DNA of 64,000 nt, taken from contig JAAGOF010000315.1 of the NCBI GenBank assembly GCA_010645155.1, forward strand, positions 1 through 64,000. Reading direction: 5' to 3'. Of this stretch, positions 11,196-22,285 are shown piece by piece (within the stretch, counting starts at the first letter, position 1; each line of letters starts with the position of its first letter). The stretch is from Tigriopus japonicus. Its lineage: Eukaryota; Arthropoda; Copepoda; Harpacticoida; Harpacticidae. The notes under the pieces are model-generated. The model made no database searches, had not been told where the DNA came from, and saw only the letters and a program-made list of their open reading frames with translations. A program made the translations under genes and the position numbers.

Positions 11196-13255
11196 GGCAG
11201 GAACCCCTGAAAGGGGTGGACACGAACTCCGATTTTTGAAAAAAATAGTATGAGGCCGAGGTTATATTTTGACACAATGTCATTTATTCCTTATTAACGA
11301 GTAAAACTGTTGAACATGCATCTTGAAAGAATTCAGTCAAACTTTTTGTGTTAATATTTATTGACTAATTGTTCTTCACCATGATTTTAGAGGTCCCAGC
11401 ACTCCTTTTACTCGTCTCATGAACTTTTGACATTCAGCTCTCCAAAGGATTTTAGTCCTCTTAACAATCAGGAAAATGCATAGATGGAATCTTGCTTCAC
11501 CCATTAGTCCAACTTCTGTGAAACAATGCTAAATAGAAGTATCTGTGGTGATATCTGGAGGGTTACTCCTCTTCCATCCTCTTCAACACCTCCACAACGC
11601 AGGAACCATTTCCATAAGAAAATGAAAGAACAAGAATGGTCTCATTTTGAAACAAGATGGAGTCCAAGTCAGAGATGTTGTTGGCTATAACCATTGAAGG
11701 GCACTTTTGACGGTTCTGGATCAGATCAGCCACCTGATCCGGATTGGAACAGGAACAAAGGCAATCACAACGTCCTTGAGACAAAATGAGTGAAAAACAT
11801 GAGGATTAAAGCCTTGATTGTGGATTTGATTGAAAACGTTTCAAGTCTTGGGGCTCAAGAAGGTCGGGACCACGCAGAACTGGGGCTAAGGGTCCTTCAG
11901 GACCAAAGGATCATGTCTTATCATTGCAGGGATAGGCTCTACAGGCTTGATAAGGTTTGATTGATCTTCTTAGATCCCCTTGTCCAGGAATTAACAATCA
12001 GATTGAATGAAAAAATCCACACAATTCAATCTTGATGGGAGCATTTCATTCTAAAGACTTTGGGAGGGTCCATGGACCCGGGTTAGACTGTCAGATCACC
12101 AATTTGGGCTGACTGACTCCAAAGGCAGATCAAAATATTGAGCCCATCCATTGCTAGTAGGTCCACCTGATAGGTTTCAAAGTCATCTTAATTTGTTCTT
12201 CATTTGATCGAATTCTTGACACTGAGGACTTCTTCTTTCTTTGTTCTATATTGACCTTAATCCGAACGCAAATTCCTCTTGAAAAGGGATTAAGAACCAA
12301 CTTTCCCCACATACTCTCACCCGGATCAAAACGGGGAGTTTTATCGCACTCGTCCATCACACAACTTGAACAACTTAAGAGTATCTTACCTGTCCTTATT
12401 ATCCTGAACTAAAAGACACAACCATACAATAAAGGAAATTCGAAAAAGGACCATCATTTATAGAACATGTTATGCCAAGGTGACAATCTCACAACCTATA
12501 ACAACCTTGATTTCATACAAAGTTTGGCATGTGTTAATTCAGTTCAGGATAATACCTGAAATATTGATGGATGGGTTCAATTGTAAGTTCAAAGATACTA
12601 ATAAGACGTTCAAGTCGGATGATATATGAGCTCGGAAAAAAACGATATTTTGTTATTGATAATTCAAGTAATCGTAAGATATTCTTAGTTGTTCAAGTTG
12701 TGCAATGGATGAGCGTAAAGAAACTCCCCGTATTGGTCCGTGGGAAAGTTGGTTCTTAATCCTTTTGCAAGAAGAATTTGGGCTCGGAGTCCGGTACATA
12801 TTCGTTTTTTTGCTTTAGTTAGGGCTATCACTTCCGAAGTTCATTGCAGGTAACCTCGTCATCAGATTTCATTTGATCACTTTGATCGTCATCTTGTAGA
12901 TTAGACACCTTTGTGGGTTCATTCGCACTCCATGATGTGGTCATTCATTCACTATTTCATTCACTCTTTCTTGGGTGAACTGGATGTCTTCGAAACACCA
13001 ACATCGGACTGATTTTTGGGCATGGCGTTGACCTTTACCAAGGCTAGGACTTGGCTGGACCCGCTTGAAACACAGGGAACACCGATTGGCGCACTATCTT
13101 TTGGAATTTTGGTCGATTTCCGTTTGATTTTCCGCTCCCAACATGGCGGTTTGTTCTTCTTGTTTACGAATCTCGGCCTCATACCGGAGGTTGCGTGCCG
13201 GAGAAATTCCGCGAGTTCGCATCCAGTATTAATACTATTATATAGGTTATCCCTG
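11196..13255 (-). mobile_element. ~2.05-kb DNA transposon, copy 2 (inverted)
   Basis: This is the reverse complement of 5410-7461 along its full length, with scattered substitutions and small indels. It is flanked by the 7-bp repeat GGTTAGG (11189-11195 and 13256-13262), different from the duplication of copy 1. The target was a TTAGG-like tract that continues beyond the right end. Confidence 0.8.
11563..11784 (-). CDS. Conserved 73-aa frame, copy 2 (unknown)
   Basis: Counterpart of 6876-7097 in the inverted element, with the same length and stop. Conservation of the open frame in two independent insertions suggests it was coding in the parent element. No function can be assigned. Confidence 0.35.
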   Translation of the reverse strand: MSQGRCDCLCSCSNPDQVADLIQNRQKCPSMVIANNISDLDSILFQNETILVLSFSYGNGSCVVEVLKRMEEE

Positions 13256-13302
13256 GGTTAGGTGAGGTTTGGTTTGGTTAGGTTTAAGTTTAGTTCAGGT
13301 AA
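13256..13302. repeat. Degenerate TTAGG-like interstitial repeat
   Basis: GGTTAGG, TTTGGTTTGG, TTAGGTTTAAG and TTTAG follow each other. Joining across the transposon insertion extends the tract leftward to CTAGGTTAGG at about 11185-11195. TTAGG is the usual arthropod telomere unit. The array here is short and impure. Confidence 0.5.
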
Positions 13303-13392
13303 TCGATGCTCTCCCCTTCTGTCAATATCTATCACGGTATGATGTCATCTCCTAGATCGGAAGACAGTTAGGGGCCATACTTTTTCTTCAAA

Positions 13393-13512
13393 CAGATGGT
13401 TGAGAGACCCTTATGGAACGGGTGGGCAACTCGTGAAAGATCTGGGATCTAACCCATGAACCCGAGTATAGCTCGGTCGCGCGTTAATAAATTGCTCTAC
13501 ACCATCTCCCCT
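13393..13512 (-). mobile_element. tRNA-derived SINE-like sequence
   Basis: On the minus strand, GGTGTAGAGCA resembles an A box. CCGAG-CTATA-CTCGG forms a perfect anticodon-like stem and GGGTTAGATCCC a T-arm-like stem, in tRNA order. The acceptor stem does not pair and the T loop is one base short, so it is not a working tRNA gene. No clear tail or target duplication was found. Confidence 0.4.
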
Positions 13513-13689
13513 TCTAAAAAATGTATCTAAGAATTGAAAAAAAAAAAAATTAAAAAAAAGTGGTAACCTGCTCTCTTCATCGGCTTCGTTCAGAATGGTG
13601 GGTTTGTACAAATGTGCTAAAAAGCCCGCCGCCAACTCGGAAATTCCAGTGAGCAAATTCCTCCTCCACTGCCAAAAACTGTTTTCATC

Positions 13690-14538
13690 ACAGGGCGGAT
13701 ACACGGCAATTTTTGTTGGATGAGTTACAGCTGTTGAAGAGCAAAGGTTGCAGGTGAAAACTTGATATTTCCGAAGATTATTACTTAAGTTGTGCCCAAA
13801 CAAACAACAAGTGACCCTGACTTCAACCTAGGGATGGGTGACAACGGCAATTTTGCCCTCGACTCCAACACCGACACCGCAAGGTTGACACCCACGCCGA
13901 CACCAAAACCTGTGTTGAAGTTGCCCATCAACGTCGTGGTGTCGACATTGACACCGATAGCGTGTTTCTTATAATTAAGTCAAACAACATGTGCCCTTTT
14001 GGACTGTAATATGGAGCACAAGATTTGACAGACCTACCCATTCTAAAGACATTTAAGTTCATGTTAGTTCAACATAAATTGGAGAGAGGGAAAATAAGCT
14101 TACCTTTTACAATACCCTAGCTGGGTGTGCGATTTTCTTGCTTTGCAAGTCTGTTTTTGGAGTTTGGTAAGCGGTTATTTTTATGATGGAATAAAAATTA
14201 ATGATATTGGATTTTGTTTAGTCCTTCACATTTACAATTAATTGGGATCAAGTTTTTGGGCGGGCAGTACGTTTTTCAAAAACTCTTGAAGCCTTAAAAT
14301 GTCGGCACCAGAGACCTGGTGTTGATGCTGACACCGAAAGTCCAAAAAGTTGGTGTCAACACCTTGGCACCGACACCGGCTTCTCGCCCACCCCTACTTC
14401 AACCCTACAAACGAAACGAACTTGTTTAGGCACAACTGCTTGGGAAACATCACAGCCAAAGGTCAGCTGGGGCCTGAAAACTGTCCAACAAAATGTTAGG
14501 CCTGTCTGCCCCAGCGTCTCCTCTCTGCCAACTCTGTG
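13690..14538. mobile_element. Short element in LINE B (273 bp without its own passenger)
   Basis: Flanked by the 9-bp duplication GTTTTCATC (13681-13689, 14539-14547), which occurs only once in the uninterrupted LINE copy. The ends are imperfect inverted repeats (ACAGGG/ACAGAG), and blocks such as GTTGTGCC-AAACAA recur inverted inside, so the element is roughly palindromic. A hAT MITE (13829-14396) was later inserted into it. Confidence 0.75.
13829..14396. mobile_element. hAT MITE nested in 13690-14538
   Basis: Perfect 8-bp duplication CTTCAACC (13821-13828, 14397-14404). The ends read TAGGGATGGGTGACAACGGC and TAGGGGTGGGCGAGAAGCCG inward. The 8-bp duplication is typical of hAT elements. The body has repeated GACACC-type strings and no coding potential. 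Confidence 0.85.
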
Positions 14539-15137
14539 GTTTTCATCGTCATCAGAAACAGTGTTGTAGGAGGTCCAGGGCTGCATGGAAGAACACCATC
14601 CGCTTTTGCTGCCCTTCACGGAATCCGAGATGGACGCAGCCTTCAAAAAGATGAAGAGTAAAGCCCCATCGACATCAGGGGTTTCTCCCTTCCAACTCGC
14701 AATACTCCGGACCTTAATCAAATCACTCCTTCAAGACCTCTTCAGCAACGCCCTCCAATCATCCTTTTTCCCACCAGACTGGATGGAGTCAGCCAAGAAC
14801 CACTGTACTAGAGGACGAATTTCAGAGCAGTGTCCATGACGTCATCAATCCACCTTGCGTTGGATTATCACTGATCCGTCATTAATTCTAGGTTGAGAGA
14901 AGTTCAACATTCATTTGCGAGGATAAGAGAATTCAGTCAGGGACGCCACTCAAACATGTTGTTGCCATCTATTCATTTCTTTTCATAAGCAAAGCTCATT
15001 ACATTCATTATATTTTGAAAAACGATTTGAAATTTTGAAGTCATTGAAAGACTTACTAGAATCAATAGTCTTTTCTAATCATGTTTCTTTTGCCCATGTC
15101 AACCCTGGTTTAGTTTGAGAATTCTCCATGTGGTGTC

Positions 15138-15848
15138 TAGTGATGTGACTTGGGCAAGTAATTAGTCATCACAGACACCCAAGAACAAGTTGTTGACAAG
15201 CATTACTTGGGCAAAAAACACCAATACACTTGGCAAGCTCAAGGAACATTGGAAGATGCAGTTGCCGGCAGTTGCTCTTTGAAGAGTTAAGATACTTGCA
15301 GTGTGACTTAGAAGAAAAAATGTCAAGTTGCATTATCGATGATCTTTTGACTTTAATAATTTAGCATTAAATAGTGGAAGTGATACAAAAAAATATTTCA
15401 ATTTGGATAGCATTTGCAAAACCATGGTTTTTTTTTGGTTTCGGTTCTAGGCCACACATGACTGCACTTTTGAGGCTAATCAAGACCGAGATTTAGAAGC
15501 CACACTTCCAGAACAATCTCGTTTATTCAGAGTTGCCGGCATGAAAAAGTAAAATGCCAAATCTTTTTTTAGTATTCTCGAAATATTTTGCATTTCCCCA
15601 TGTGAGAGAATTGAAGTGTGTAATTTTCTTAAAAATACATCCTTTCAAAGGTATGAGCCCTATTTAGCTGAATCAGCCTGGTTTAGTGAAATTCGGATGG
15701 CAAGTTTATTCTTCTTTCAAAGCAAATTTGGCAAACCTGTTAGCTGGGAAAAGTACTTGTATAAACACCCAAGCTATGCCAAGCTTCAGCAAGCCCAAGC
15801 ACTGTGCCAGTACAGCTTGCCCAATCTCTTGTTCGCCCCCCATCACTA
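15138..15848. mobile_element. hAT MITE nested in element X copy 1
   Basis: Perfect 8-bp duplication GTGGTGTC (15130-15137, 15849-15856), and ends that read TAGTGATG inward. The other X copy has the site once and uninterrupted (33982-33989 on the opposite strand), which proves this is an insertion. No coding sequence was seen. Confidence 0.85.
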
Positions 15849-16135
15849 GTGGTGTCTTTGTGTCTTGGTGGTGGGAAATTGTGTTCTTTTTGTCTTATTT
15901 TTACTCAATATTTTAAGCCAGTTTTTGAAAGTGGTCGTTGAACTATTCTTAGAGAGGCTTGTTCAATGTTGAATATAAGTGGCCAATTTAGGTTAGAACA
16001 ACCATTATCAATTTGGTCACCTTAAAAAACGTGCGACCATTGTGAATTGAGCTTCGAAGAGGATGTTACGCTAAAAACCTTGTGGATTTACCGATCATTC
16101 TGGTCATCTTGCCATCTCCAAGTGTCACATTCTAG

Positions 16136-16567
16136 TGTTTTAGTGCACAGAGAGATCCAGTCAAGCTGATTGAGGAAGAAAATGAGGATGGATCGTGTGC
16201 GGCCCTTCAAAGAAAAAGAGAGCTTGACTTTATCCTTCTTTCTTTCTTCAAATCTAAGACCATCGTATTCTCCATTGATGAGAACTACTCAAAGCCAATT
16301 GTGTCACTTATGTGTTTGTTCAGCATGCTTTTGAGCCTTTCATCTCTGTCAGATCATTCAATGGATAGATGGATGGACAAGAAATGGATCAGAGGATTCG
16401 TAAAAAGGTTCAGGGAATATTGGTATTCTCTTGTCACTACTACAAACTTTGGTGTGGTGATTCAACATGAAAATGAATGGGAAAAAACAATGGAATCAGC
16501 ACCAGTTAGACAAGAACAAGCGAACGTGAAGTGGCAACCCAAAGATACAGAGACAGACCAATTTTGA
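16136..16567 (+). CDS. Unidentified ORF carried by element X
   Basis: About 143 codons are open, from CFSAQRDPVKLIEEENEDG to a stop after TETDQF. A diverged version is present in the other X copy (33190-33640), where it is frameshifted. Many differences between the copies keep the amino acid or its class, for example in QRKRELDFILLSFF and FSIDENYSK. There is one hydrophobic stretch (SLMCLFSMLLSLSSLS) that could be a membrane segment. No domain was recognised. The frame opens after TTTTAGTGCACAG, which would serve as a splice acceptor, so it may be a captured exon. Confidence 0.4.
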   Translation, partial: CFSAQRDPVKLIEEENEDGSCAALQRKRELDFILLSFFKSKTIVFSIDENYSKPIVSLMCLFSMLLSLSSLSDHSMDRWMDKKWIRGFVKRFREYWYSLVTTTNFGVVIQHENEWEKTMESAPVRQEQANVKWQPKDTETDQF

Positions 16568-16639
16568 GAAAGATCAACTATGAGAAGACCAGTCCACACA
16601 AGACATCAATGGTTAACCAACCACAAGAGAGCGCCTTCA

Positions 16640-17038
16640 TGGCTAGATTGGACTTCATCCACAAAGATGCTAAAATTTGCGGATGATTTGAAGATTATTG
16701 GGATTATCTTGCAACCTCAAGACGAGAAATGAGTCCAAAGTGCCTTGAACGCAGCAGAAGATTGGGCCTCGAATAATGGAATGACCTTCAATGTGGATAA
16801 GTGTAAGATGAAGAGGTTTGGAAAGAGGCCAAAAACCACTCCCAAGGGTATCCTGAAAGGCCAGGAACTTGAGAGCGTAGACATTGAAACAGACCTTAGT
16901 ATCATATTCGATCGGAACATAAAATTCCCTGAACACTGTGTTGATATCGTCATGCAGGCGAGTAGAATGATGGTTCTTGTGCGACGCACTTTCACCATGA
17001 GGGACAAGAACATTTTAACCAGACTGTACAAAATGTAG
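16640..17038 (+). pseudogene. LINE (family C) reverse-transcriptase scrap inside element X
   Basis: Reads KFADDLKII, the conserved (F/Y)xDD catalytic box, then an in-frame stop, then NAAEDWASNNGMTFNVDKCK and MRDKNILTRLYKM. This order matches the palm-to-thumb region of the CR1/Jockey-like LINE A1. It is present in both X copies, so it was acquired before X spread. Confidence 0.75.
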
Positions 17039-17310
17039 TTAGACTTAAACTAAAGTATACCATGACTTCTTGCTCTCCTTGAAATGTTATAAAATACAAC
17101 CATTCACTTGAACACACATCATTTCTCTGGTTATTTGCCATTGTTAAAATGTTGTTATGTTCCGCCATTCACTCAAAAGTGAATATTATTAGTAAAAATA
17201 ATCAAAATTCATCGAATCATAGGAAGTCATCGCATGTCCTAAATTCCCGGTGTCGGCCCTAAGCTCTAGGTCCTTCGACCTTAAAATGAATCCTTCGTAG
17301 AGTCATCCTT

Positions 17311-18069
17311 GAGTCAGCCATCATCTTCATCCATAAGAAGTGGCCCAAGGACATTCCAGACAAACATAGGACCATCGCCTTTGAGAACCCCTTCTTGAAG
17401 ATGATGTCCACCTGGTTAGCTGCCCGCTTCCCCTGATTGGCCGAGGGTTGGAATCTTCTTCCCAATTTCCACTTCGGTTTCCAGAAAAGCCGCTCTACCA
17501 TCTCGGCAGCCACTCTCCTGTACGAAATTGTGCACGCAAACATCAGCACTAAGAGGAGAGTCTATGGGTGCTTTGTAGATTTTTCCGAAGCATTCGACAG
17601 GGTGGACAGAACGCGTTTATTCCTCAAACTCCAACTGTGGGGAATTCCGCGTTCAATATGTGTCCTGCTGGCCAACATCTATGCGGGACTCAAACGCTCT
17701 ATTTGTTCTGATGAGGACCTATCCCCCTGCTACTTCACATCAATCGGCCTTCCGCAAGGGGATCCACTATCGCCAATATTTTTCAACCTTTATGTATCCC
17801 ACCTGCCCGAAGCTCTTACTCACCAAGGCCCCTCCATTAACCACAATAGAATACAGTACTTGAAATGTGTAGATGACCTGGTTCTCTTGGCTGATTCAGC
17901 CGTGGAATTGCAAATTGCCATCAATGCTCTCCACGGTTATTGCCAAGAGAACAGCCTTCAAGTCACCACCACCAAGACGAAGGCCATGGTCTTCCATGAA
18001 GGTCGCCTGCCACCCACCATTTTTTAACATTAACAATAGCACAATCGAAATTGTCAAGTTTTTCAACTA
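17311..18069 (+). pseudogene. LINE family B copy 1, reverse transcriptase
   Basis: Continues the LINE broken at 14795. Readable motifs include FGFQKSRST, YGCFVDFSEAFDRVDRT and GLPQGDPLSPIFFNLYVS. The catalytic YADD box is mutated to CVDD, so the enzyme would be inactive even without the other breaks. The frame shifts near 17430. The fragment ends at the 264-bp MITE, and the rest of the ORF (thumb and C-terminus) is missing. Confidence 0.85.
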
Positions 18070-18072
18070 GCT

Positions 18073-18336
18073 GTACTTTAGTGAAGAATTTCAAAACAAA
18101 AGGAGGCCGAAACCCTATTGAGCTCAAAAACTACAAGGCTAAAAATTTTAGGGGCCCTTAACTTCTTTCCACCCTGTAGATCAACTCTGCCCGAACTCGT
18201 TTCCCTCTTATGCAAAACGCTGGAGCGTTGTCACAAGCACAATCTTTCTGTTAATGAGGAAAAATCAAAATTGTGCACCACGTCAATTGAATAGGGTCTC
18301 GGCCTCCTTTTGTTTTGAAATTCTTCACTAAAGTAC
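18073..18336. mobile_element. 264-bp MITE with ~48-bp terminal inverted repeats
   Basis: Ends read GTACTTTAGTGAAGAATTTC inward on both sides, and the match continues through a GGAGGCCGA block for about 48 bp. GCT on each side (18070-18072, 18337-18339) is a possible 3-bp target duplication. It is non-coding and superfamily is not assigned. Confidence 0.8.
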
Positions 18337-18339
18337 GCT

Positions 18340-19500
18340 CAAAGGGTGACCAATTCCCGCCCCCAACTGTAACAACTTAGTGTGTAGAAATGGATTATTT
18401 TGCAAGAAAATAACTTCATTTGTTGTGAGAATCTTACAGACACGCCGAGAATAATTTACACATCCAAAAGGTTGCAAAAAACCCAAACCTAATCTACAAA
18501 ATGCAGCTTCCTTAATTGACATTTTCTCAAGTCACCTTGCTGTAAAAAAGTAGGACATTCTCCTGAATTCAATGCCATGATTTTCACCTAAAACGGTTCT
18601 AGTTCAGCAATTGGGGTTTTAAGGCTCAATGTGAACGTAAAAAGCAATAGAAGGGTTGAATGAATAAAAGAACATGTTAAAAGTTTTATCCCACTGTCTT
18701 CCAATTACCATGAAAAGACTGTGAAGAAACCATTCTTCAGGCTTGAATTATTGCAAACAATGTAACAACATAGGCTTAAACAGAATGTCTCTTCAACAAA
18801 AAAAAAGAAAACTGACACTGAAACATCAACTAATCAATAATTTACTGTCACAGTATTTCAGGACAAAAATGTGTGTCATTATAAATTTTGATTAGCATTT
18901 CTCAAGTACTAAAATGGCAAGTGAAAAACCCAATAAACATAACACTTTTTAAACAAAGTAGGAAAACCATCACTTGCCTAATATGCTTATGTTTCAAAAG
19001 AAAAGATAATGAATAAAATCAAACCCACTTAAGCATAAAACTGAGAATAAATCAAATTCAATATTGACAAGAGTCTCAGTCAATAGAATTTTGCCAACAA
19101 ATGCAACAAAATAATTTTTTTTTGATCCTCATAATTTTGAAGTCCATTGAAGTCAATTTTATTTTTCAGACCGTCTTATTGTGATGACTTAGATTTTTTG
19201 AGGAAGTAATTTTAATTGTAATTTATTACATTTCATCGTGTAATTTACCCAACTCTGACTGAAATTGACAATCTATCCCTCTCAGAAATTGTTTAAATCA
19301 TTTTCTTAAAAATTTGTCTGCCTAATTGGATTAGAATTGAGAGTTAACAATTTCAAAAATTCAACCAAACCGCATTGCTGCTTTTTAACTTAGTCATTAA
19401 GCCTTGAACAAAACAATTGAGTGAGATAAAGTAGTTTTTGTCAGAAATCATAACATTGAATTTAGAACAATGTCTTACTTTTTCTGTTGAGGTCACGTGA
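18340..19500. other. No gene recognised
   Basis: AT-rich sequence with only one short unsupported frame (18328-18522, minus). No repeat partners were noticed in the window. Confidence 0.5.
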
Positions 19501-19509
19501 CCGGCTGTC

Positions 19510-21330
19510 AACGTCATCACTTGACATCACGAGGCCGAGATCCAAATTGTGGGATATAAAATCTCCAAAGGCTCCATTGCTATTGACGAGCGGAAAATCT
19601 CTGCGATTGCAAATTTTCCCATCCGAACAAACTTCACCGACCTGCGTTCATTTCTTGGACTAGAAAACCAATTGGGACACTTTGCGGCATCAGTTGCGGG
19701 CGCCACTGGTCCCCTTCGAATTATTGAGGAAAAACCTCGAGTTCAGTTGGCTTCCATCCAACGCCAACGCCTTTTAATTCACCAAACGTGCCTTAACTTC
19801 TCCACCTGTATTGTGAATGTTTGGAAGAATGGCTGAAACCATGTTGCTTACCGACGCTTCAAAACTCAATGGTTTGGGCTTCGTTTAAAGCAACGGATGG
19901 ACGAGAACAATTAATGGCGACTAATTCAATGCGGTAGTCGGTTTCTTAATGACACCGAAACCAGATACGCCATCGTTGAACTGGAAGCTTTAGCTATCTG
20001 GTGGGCCGTAACAAAGTGCAAGATTCATTTTCTTGGCTTACCTCACTTTCGGGTTTCAACAGATCAGAAATCTGATCTGTGTGATTTGGCAGTTGGTTCT
20101 TTATTGAAAGAGTCCACTCGCAATGATTTATTGGTCGAGCAACTTCGTCAACGATGTCGAGAAGAAAAGCAATGTGCTGAACACCATTTTGCCGTAATGG
20201 ATCAATTTTCTACGCAATCTCTCACCCCGTATGCTCGACTATTCTTAACGAACCCTCTTTGGACGGCGAGTTAGTTCTCCGAGGATGTCAAATAGTGATT
20301 CCTCCATCAGCCGTTTAGGACGCTCTCACCCGTCTTCAGTCATCCCACCAAGGAATGGAGAAAACTAAGCGACGTGCTCGCCAAACCGTTTTCTGGCCGG
20401 GTTATTCAAATGACATCGCCATTACGATTGAATCGTGTAAAAAATGTCAACTTTACCAACCAAGCTTAACTCCCGAACCTTTAATTCAAGATAGTATCCC
20501 ATCCCGACAGTTTGAAGTGGTCACGAGTGACTAATTCCAATACGGATCTCACCACTTCATGGTAGATGCTGATCGCTTAACTGGATTCCCACTGCTATTT
20601 CGATTATCATGCAGCCCTCCATCATCTGATTTAATCAAGGAGTTAAGGATATTCTTTTCGATCATGGACGTGCCAAGCTCTTTCCGCAGTGATAATGGAT
20701 CTCAGTATCAGTCTCGTATATTTATGGATTTCCCTCAAGAATGGGGTGTCAAGTGGACCCCTTCCTCGCCCCATAATCACCTAAGTAATGGACACGCCGA
20801 GGTGACGGTAAAAATAATGAAACACCCCGTAGCAAAGAACGATGTGAAAATTGAAAGAGATCCGTTTGCAGCCGGATTGCTAGAACTTCGCAACGGACCA
20901 AGAGACGATGATCTTTCACCCGCGCAACGACTTTTCGGCCATCCCTTAAGACCACTTGTGCCCTCACATTGGCGATCTTTCGATCAACGCTGGCAAAAAT
21001 GAGCCACGATTGCCAATCATCAACACTTGATGCGCAAAGAAGAGAAAACTATACTACGACAGATCGACCAAGATCCAAAGTCAACTTCCCTTTGGTACAC
21101 CCGTCCTTGTTTAGAATCCAATTTCGAAACGTTGGGATGCCACAGCTCCCCCGATCGACGAAGATATAATCTACGTTTTCCATCCGGAAGAGTTTTGTGG
21201 CAAAATCGAAAATTCCTCCGCCAACTCGGGATTCAACTCAATGAATCTCCGTGTCCCATTCTCGATGTACTCCTAAACAACCCACCTGAGGAATACGCAG
21301 AAGCACTCGACAAACAAAACCTTCAGATCA
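19510..21330 (+). pseudogene. Ty3/Gypsy fragment: late RT, RNase H, integrase
   Basis: A connection-domain block (LRSFLGLENQLGHFA) is followed by the RNase H start LLTDASK. The integrase follows, with an HHCC-type zinc-binding region (SHQGMEKTK and CKKCQ), the DDE residues in TSD-FQYGSH, FRSDNGSQY and SNGHAEV, and a C-terminal tail. Stops and frameshifts occur throughout (for example after TSD near 20532), and gag, protease and most of RT are missing. No LTR was found. It is older than the Gypsy element at 39516. Confidence 0.85.
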
Positions 21331-21679
21331 TCTTCAGTGCTGATTTTTATGCTTTTTCCCGCTTTCACATTCGTTCAAAAACGAAAAAGGGGCTTGGTAC
21401 GATGCCAAACTGTAATCGGATCTCTCTTCCTCTCTTCTCTTCTCTCCTCTCTCTCCATGAAAGACCATGAAAATGCTTTGAAAAAATGCTTTGAGAGATC
21501 GAGAGGATTCGACAACAGGTTTTGGTCAGGATTTGGTTTTCGTATGTTCGATTCTATTTCGGTGAATGAAATGTGTGTTAAATGAATATGTATCTCATCT
21601 TTAACTACAACAACGAAAATCTACCAACTCAAAATAGGATGAAACTACAAATTGGAGTCTTTTTTTATGCCAAAGACCA

Positions 21680-22149
21680 AACATGGAGTCGAACATTTCA
21701 TTCCCACAACAGGTCCACCCATCCACTCGCATGCCCGTCGTCCACTCAAGATGAATTAGCGTTTGCCAAGGAGGAGTTTGCAAGGATGGAAAGGGCTGGA
21801 ATCATGCGGCGGTCAAATAGTTAATGGGCCCCACCCCTACACATGACTCCAACACATGGTGGCTCCTCATGGCGACCATGTGGGGACTATTGCAGGGTCA
21901 ATGACATTACCACCCCAGATCGACATCCTGTTCCTCATATTCAGGATTTTGCCCCTAACCTAAGTGGGTGTAAAGTCTTCTTCAAAATTGATCTTGTCAA
22001 AGGCTACCACCGCATCCCTGTCCGTGAAGAAGATGTACCAAGAACTACAATGTTTACTCCCTTTGGATTTTTTGAGTTTCTGAAGATGCCATTTGGCCTA
22101 CGAAAGGCGGCCCAGGCATTCCAGGGGCTTATGGATGCAGTATTCAGTT
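21680..22149 (+). pseudogene. Ty3/Gypsy fragment: N-terminal reverse transcriptase
   Basis: Reads GVEHFIPTTGPP, FARMERAGIMRRS, SWRPCGDYCRVND, FFKIDLVKGYHRIPV and MPFGLRKAAQAFQ, the standard order of Gypsy RT up to just before the catalytic YxDD box, which is not present. One stop separates the first and second blocks. It ends 136 bp before the first recognised lectin exon. Confidence 0.85.
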
Positions 22150-22285
22150 GATATTAGACCTTTCACTCGTTTAGACAACCTCTCGATTTGAGAGCCTCCA
22201 TCCTAAAATGGTGGATTATACGTAGATCCGCCACATTGATGTATTTTTATATGAGTAAGAGTCTTTATTCTTTTGACTATTCTAG

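Larger units (their letters stand above)
13562..14795 (+). pseudogene. LINE family B copy 1, endonuclease-RT linker, interrupted
   Basis: Translation gives NLLSSSAS-RM-GLYK-AKKPAANSEIP up to 13689, then after an insertion SSETV and EEHHPLL-PFTESEMD-AFKKMKSKAPST up to FFPPDWMES. This matches the LINE at 37616-39017 residue by residue with few changes. It is broken by the 13690-14538 element and then by element X at 14796. It resumes at 17311. An in-frame stop follows SSETVL. Confidence 0.85.
14796..17310 (+). mobile_element. Element X, copy 1 (in LINE B)
   Basis: Flanked by the 10-bp duplication GAGTCAGCCA (14786-14795, 17311-17320) inside the LINE B reading frame. A second, inverted copy lies at 32471-35088. 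The ends are related inverted repeats that share ACTCTAC and AGGA. The 9-11-bp duplications would fit a Mutator-like DNA transposon, but no transposase was found. It carries an unidentified ORF (16136-16567), a LINE reverse-transcriptase scrap (16640-17038) and a later hAT MITE. Without the MITE it is about 1.8 kb. Confidence 0.75.

Noticed and set aside
5410..13255. A single giant element with 2-kb terminal inverted repeats
   Set aside because: Each arm has its own complete ends and a different 7-bp duplication, so two separate insertions explain it better.
13393..13512. Functional tRNA gene
   Set aside because: The anticodon-like and T-like stems exist, but there is no acceptor stem and the T loop is wrong, so it is listed only as SINE-like.
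13411..13803. 130-codon minus-strand frame
   Set aside because: It crosses a SINE-like sequence, a LINE fragment and a MITE border, and has no domain.
14356..14721. 121-codon minus-strand frame
   Set aside because: It is antisense to LINE B and spans two element borders.
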